From positions 280,925 to 344,924 of the forward strand of contig JANPYM010000008.1 in NCBI GenBank assembly GCA_025890175.1: DNA of 64,000 nt, written 5' to 3'. The translations under genes were made by a program, and so were the position numbers. The DNA is from Ciborinia camelliae (lineage: Eukaryota > Ascomycota > Leotiomycetes > Helotiales > Sclerotiniaceae). Shown here one piece after another: positions 59,353 through 64,000 of this stretch (position 1 is the first letter of the stretch; every line of letters starts with the position of its first letter). A model generated the notes under the pieces. The model was not told the origin of the DNA, searched no databases, and saw only the letters and a list, made by a program, of their open reading frames with translations.

Positions 59353-61038
59353 TTACCAGTAGCGGCCGCCACGACGATATCCGTCATCAGCATATCCGGC
59401 ATCTCTTGGTGGGTAGTCTCTTGGAGGAGGACGGTCATAAGGTGGTCGGCCATGTCCATTGATGTATGGATCGGCTGGAGGGTAGTCACGACGATAAGGA
59501 TCATCGAAACCACTGCGACGTGGTGGTGGGTAGTCATCGATTGGACCACGAGGTCTGGGTGGTGGAGAGCGACCATAACGACCACGATCATCATCATAAT
59601 AACTACGACGAGGTGGGCTTCGATCACGATAGGCATCACGGCGTGGACTATACCCACGGGGTGGACCACGTCGATCATAATCATCGGCGGGGTAAGGTCT
59701 TCCTCGAGGAACTGGGGATCGAGATCTGGCACGATCACGAGGGATATCCGGTTGGGTCTATCTCAACTCGTTAGAACTATGAACGGTAGGCAAGGAATTC
59801 AGATGAGGATTTAATCATGAAGTTATTCCTTACATCAGCAGTGCAAGTGACTCGAGCGCCTTTGAATTCACGGCCATCAAGTTTTTCAACTGCAGTCTTT
59901 AAATCTGCTGCGGTCTCGAATTCGACAAAGCTTCTATTTTGTCAAAAGTTAATGCTTGTCAAATGAAAATGGTCCATGCGTCACTTACCCTTTGCCATCA
60001 CGATCACGACCTGTCTCCGAGTAGACGACGTCGAGGCTAGATTGACGAGCGAAGTCTTTAAGATCCTATATCCAGAAGTCCACGTAAGTTGTTGTCCTGG
60101 ACTGTTGGGCTTTGCAAATGCCAAGGGGTGGATGTTGCCCTTGAATTAGTAACCAGGAATATATCCTTTCAAAGGTCGCTGATTTCACCTTCCAGAGGTT
60201 GGCCATCTTTCCAGCGCAAAATGACCATTGTCCGGATATGCAAGGGCGCAAATAGCAAGCAATGATAGCAGAAAGGAAGTCGAGACATGATTAAAAAAGG
60301 CCAATCGCGAGTAACGTTTAGATCAGTCCATGAAAAATCCTGGCCTGCCCGCGCACATGCACTAGCATATTGTTATGGTATGAAAATACAAATTCCATAA
60401 CGAGCGCGTCGCTGACCAGGATTACAATGGTAACTTGGCCAGTGACGGTCTGTATAGAAGGAAGGCGTCCAAAAATTATGTTGTATATAGTCCAAATAGC
60501 AATAATTGAGATCCATGAGTCCGGGTGAAGGAACGGGGTAAACAGACCTGCCAGCTGGTCTCACCTGGAAGTCCAGAGATTTGCATTCGATGAGGGGTAC
60601 GTCTGGGACGAGGAGCAGTTCGCTCAGGATTGGCAAAGGTATCTCGATTGCGAGTACCTCGGGCGAATTGTACAGTCAAGCGTTCGCCCATAAAGTCGGA
60701 ACCGTGGAAGGCTGTGAAGAAGAATATGTTATCAATTGTGTCCGACTTCGAAATGATTTGTTGTTGTTATTGTTGATTTCCTTACCAGGAACGACGTCGC
60801 GCGCATCCATTGCATCCTTATATTCGATGAAGCCGAAGCCATTCATGAGTTTAATCTCGGTGATTTCGCCCGTGCCGTGGGTGTTGAAATGAGCTTCAAC
60901 ATCAGCTTTGGTGGCTATTTAAATTATTAGCACAAGGGATTTATTGATTGTCGCATAACAACTGAAGGGATGTGGATTGAGCTTACCATTGCGAGGGAGA
61001 TTTCCCAAGTAGAGTCTGGTGGAGGAAACCTCGGTCAT
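59353..61038 (-). CDS. Two-RRM SR-type splicing factor
   Basis: Nuclear RNA-binding protein of the SR family (similar to fission yeast Srp2 and SRSF1-type proteins), acting in pre-mRNA splicing. Six exons: 61038-60987, 60914-60786, 60711-60548, 60065-59989, 59933-59834 and 59757-59353, total 308 aa. RRM1: RLYLGNLPRNATKADVEAHF to GFGFIEYKDAMDARDVV. RRM2: HRMQISGLPGETSWQDLKDF, where SWQDLKDF marks a pseudo-RRM, then GKGSFVEFETAADLKTAVEK. The C-terminal RS/RG/Pro-rich tail reads RARSRSPVPRGRPY and ends GYRRGGRYW. Intron 3 (60066-60547, 482 bp) is unusually long for this window. Such introns in SR genes often mediate autoregulatory splicing; that is an inference here. Confidence 0.9.
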
Positions 61039-62756
61039 TTTGATGAATTGATGTTTTTATAAAGTTGACCTTGTCGTTGATATGATGATGATACTGCCGT
61101 GTACCTGTTGATACCTAGGTAGTAGTTTGAAAACTTTCCGATTCAACTTTTTTGAGTTGTCGGGGAAAGGGAAAGCGAGGGTTTTTAAGATCGAGGACAA
61201 CGCCGTCGTCGCGGTCGCAAATTGCGCAGGTGAAGATAATACCCTTTTTTTATTTGGGATTATCTTGAAGACCAGTCAGATCAGTTAGACCAGTCAGTAA
61301 AACGCGAAATGCAATCAAATGTAAATTGATCAATGCTTTGCTGCAGCTACCTTAACCTTAACCTCAGGTACTGGGTATGCGCAAGAAAGTGGGGATTGAA
61401 CAAAAGAGGTGGATGATGGAATTAGAAGGGGAAGATTTGATGGATCATGGGCGGGATGGATGGACAAGTGATGGATGGGGGTTAGAGAAAAATGAGTTTA
61501 GATTGAGATTGGAGGGAAACTTAGAAGACGCTAGTGAGGATGGAGGAGGGAGAACATCACGGGCTGGGACGGTCAAGGGAAGGGAAATTATTATGGAGAA
61601 CCGAGAGAGGTCAAGAGGTATCACAAATAGAATGATGGGGGTGAAGTTAATAAATCACCGTACTCAAAAGTAAAATGACGGGGTGAAGTTAATAAATCAC
61701 CGTAATCACAAGCATAATGACGGGGGGTGAAGCTAATAAATAACCGTAATAAGCTAATAAATAACCGTAAGGCGGGACCAAAAAGCGGGATAGGTAGAAA
61801 ATGAGTTGAGAGAGTAAACAATGACATTATAATATGTATGTACCTACCTAATACCTATGGATTATTTGATTATTGAAGTCTTTTTTTTACAGTACATATA
61901 ATACAATACCGTACCAATGATTGAATTTCGTATCATCAACTTTGATTGGATAGAATATAATGAATAATAAATAATAAATATAGTAGGCATATTTGTATCT
62001 ATTTAATATCTACTAGGTATATAACATACCAACTATACTTTTACCATCTATCAATATATATACCTATATATATATCTAATACCTACTGCACTTCTAATTG
62101 TAACTAATTATCTACCTAGGTATAAACAATCACAATCAACCTAACCAAAAGATTCTCAACAACCTTACCTACCTCTAGGTACCTATCTAGGTATACTTAC
62201 TTACTAAGCTGGAGGTATATATATCCATAAGTAGTACGTACCATACCTGTCTAGACTCTACCCTACCCTACCTAACCCATCATCTGAATTTCACTACCTA
62301 TAAAATCACTACCTACTCACCGCCAACGATTATTTATCCCTTATCCCTTCCTTCCTCAGAAGGTACTACTATTTCTCAACATTTTGATCTCTCATGCAGG
62401 TTCATGCAGGTGCATTCATACCGCATGCAGGTAGGTAGGTAGGTACCTATAGTAGCATGGATCAAGTTTCCAATAAATATCAAGCAAGCAATCAGTCACT
62501 CAATCATGAATCGATCAATCAATCAATACCGATCATGAAATTTATAACACATATCTCATAATTGTACTCAAGTCCTTTGCCAACAAAATGATTCAAGTCC
62601 AGTCCAGTCAACCATAACACCATACCATACCATCCAAAGCGTGAAAAACTCCTTGCTTGTCAACCCCCCTTGACCAGTCAGTAGACCCCCAAATACCAAA
62701 GAATCCCTGATGTGTAACTCCAACATAATATCCGACAAGGAGAAAAAGCAAATAAT
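61039..62756. other. 1.7-kb intergenic region
   Basis: It contains the SR gene promoter, a degenerate 42-43 bp tandem repeat (61632-61770), AT-rich DNA and several ACCTACCT / CCTAGGTA tracts (61848-61858, 62113-62120, 62163-62200, 62428-62448). A 98-codon plus frame (61377-61673) rich in Glu/Arg/Gly overlaps the repeat and is not called. The right end is the NDC80 3' UTR. Confidence 0.55.
61632..61770 (+). repeat. Degenerate 42-43 bp minisatellite, about 3.5 units
   Basis: Units start at about 61632, 61675 and 61717 with a shared core gtgaagttaataaatcaccg (agctaataaataaccg in later units), followed by a partial copy at about 61750-61770. Confidence 0.85.
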
Positions 62757-64000
62757 TCATCCACTCATTTCAACATCTTGGGTATCATCTCGAATTTCAT
62801 CATCACCTCCTAGCTCATGCTCAACCTCATCAACAACAAATCCTTCGTAATCTTCAAGATTCTTCTGAATGTGAACCTTGAATTTGATGATGTCGTTTAA
62901 CATCTTCTCAATCTCTGTATGCAACTCCTCCCGAAGTGTATTGGCTCGGAGAGTTAATTGCTCATATCTAGGTCGTGTTAGTGTCATTTGGTATAGGACC
63001 ATCTCAGGAGTACTACTAACTCAATGTTTGTATTCATCTCTCGTTGCTCCATTAACTGGACGGATTCTGTGAGACCAGCTCGCATTTTAGCTAGCTCTTT
63101 CTCCATCTTCTCAATTTGTGCATCAGAAGCAAGTTTTTGAGTTGTGGTGACCTGATTTGTACATTAGCGGGTGTTGAATTCTCGGTTGTGTTTGATCCTC
63201 TTACCTCTTTGGTCTTTTCATACTCTTCTTCTGCAGCTCTGACGCGGTGCTCCAAAGCCTCTACCTCACCCCTCTTATCGTCAATAGCTTCTTTAATATT
63301 GTCCAGTAAGTCGTTGTGCTTCTCCATTTCTTCAACTGCGAGAGTCCTTCGTTCCGATATCTCTTTTCGGAGGCCAATAAAACTGTTCTTCACATGACCT
63401 CGAAGATCAAGATTCAATATATGAGCTGGTTGATAACCCGTCGTAGGATCGGCAAGAAGTCTATCGCCATCTCTCCCACCAGCATGAGAACTTGCCATTT
63501 GCGATGCCGAGAAATTAGGTCCTTCGTTGACAACCACCTGGAGCTCGTAGTTCTTTCCTTTGGCATTAATTGCGGTGGATGGAATAAGGCCTATCTGGTA
63601 TCCCAGGCTATTGTACTTTTCCACTACGCGCTCCAAATCTTCCAACTTGCGACCCGCTTCCAACTCCTTTTCGGCAACTTTTCTCCTCGCTTCCTCCAAT
63701 CTTTGCTGTGAGGCTTCGTGTCCCTTCTGAAGTCGTTCCATCTCAGAATTCAAGCGATCGATATCTTGCATACTCATCCCTCTGCTATCAATTTCCTCTT
63801 GGAGCCTTGATCGCTCATCAGATGCTTCTTTTAGCTCTTGTAAGACCTTGTCAAGCTCCTCTTGCAAGAATTGTATACGTGACTCATATTTCTCGGATTT
63901 TTGATTCATGCGATTGTCGAACTCTTCAAATTTTACCTTGTCATCTTCCATGATCTTGAAGTTTCTGTCCAAGGTAGCAATATCCGAGCCAGTCTTTTCA
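62757..64000 (-). CDS. NDC80: Kinetochore protein Ndc80, 3' part (gene continues beyond the window)
   Basis: C-terminal coiled-coil half of the Ndc80 subunit that links kinetochores to microtubules. Visible exons: 64000-63205 (5' end outside the window), 63151-63021 and 62967-62757, with 53-bp introns at 63152-63204 and 62968-63020. Family landmarks are [38 protein letters not shown] and [15 protein letters not shown]. Next come [20 protein letters not shown] (after the first intron) and [37 protein letters not shown] at the end. The calponin-homology microtubule-binding head is expected beyond 64000. The first base in the window is codon position 3. Confidence 0.93.

Noticed and set aside
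59292..59738. 148-codon His/Met-rich minus-strand frame
   Set aside because: Shadow of the Arg/Pro-rich last exon of the SR protein in another frame.

Overview
The window looks like chromosomal DNA of a filamentous ascomycete (Pezizomycotina). Most genes are split by 46-80 bp introns with CTAAC/CTAAT-like branch sites. The genes are widely spaced housekeeping genes on both strands, and the intergenic DNA is full of ACCTACCT/AGGTAGGT tetranucleotide tracts and CCTAGGTA palindromes. Protein resemblances and the repeat style suggest Leotiomycetes (Helotiales, possibly Sclerotiniaceae); this is an inference. I predicted splicing by hand, and every model given without qualification stays in frame from start to stop. 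No rRNA, convincing tRNA, intact transposon or CRISPR array was seen.

Layout. 0.8-25 kb is a housekeeping block: TRAPPC11, RXT2 (Rpd3L histone deacetylase), OPI3 (phosphatidylcholine synthesis), a Nit-family amidase, HEM25 (mitochondrial glycine carrier), a coiled-coil protein of unknown function, prefoldin subunit 1, an alkaline ceramidase and a TMF/Sgm1 golgin. 26.5-39.3 kb is accessory in character: an APC-family permease, a fungal rhodopsin-domain 7TM protein, a small secreted peptide precursor with Kex2-type KR sites and a repeated core, a UstYa-like (DUF3328) oxidase, an S33 proline iminopeptidase and a secreted type B carboxylesterase. 41.6-64 kb is housekeeping again: MDM1-like sorting nexin, TRM8, a small membrane protein, HOM6, a CCDC174-like protein, RTT107/Brc1, a peroxisomal LPX1-like hydrolase, a two-RRM SR protein and the 3' part of NDC80.

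The most interesting feature is the precursor/UstYa pair at 31.1-33.4 kb. The precursor (73 aa, two exons, minus strand) has a signal peptide and two near-identical 19-residue units that begin DSGAIVV after KR. A 269-aa UstYa-like protein with one membrane segment and two HxxHC motifs is transcribed divergently from it. This is the hallmark arrangement of fungal dikaritin-type RiPP loci (ustiloxin, phomopsin and asperipin families). The repeated core has no Tyr, Phe or Trp, so the usual aromatic cross-link is not available in it. The peptidase, 7TM protein and permease nearby are possible but unproven partners.

There are also assembly and gene-model points. A 10-N gap at 51675-51684 is flanked by a 1.7-kb duplication that abuts it on both sides and differs by one T, which is typical of unmerged contig overlaps. 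TRAPPC11 carries a probable 1-bp frameshift. Four introns appear to use GC-AG borders. The NIT and MDM1 genes have terminal exons hidden behind a TAA that lies inside a GTAAGT splice donor.
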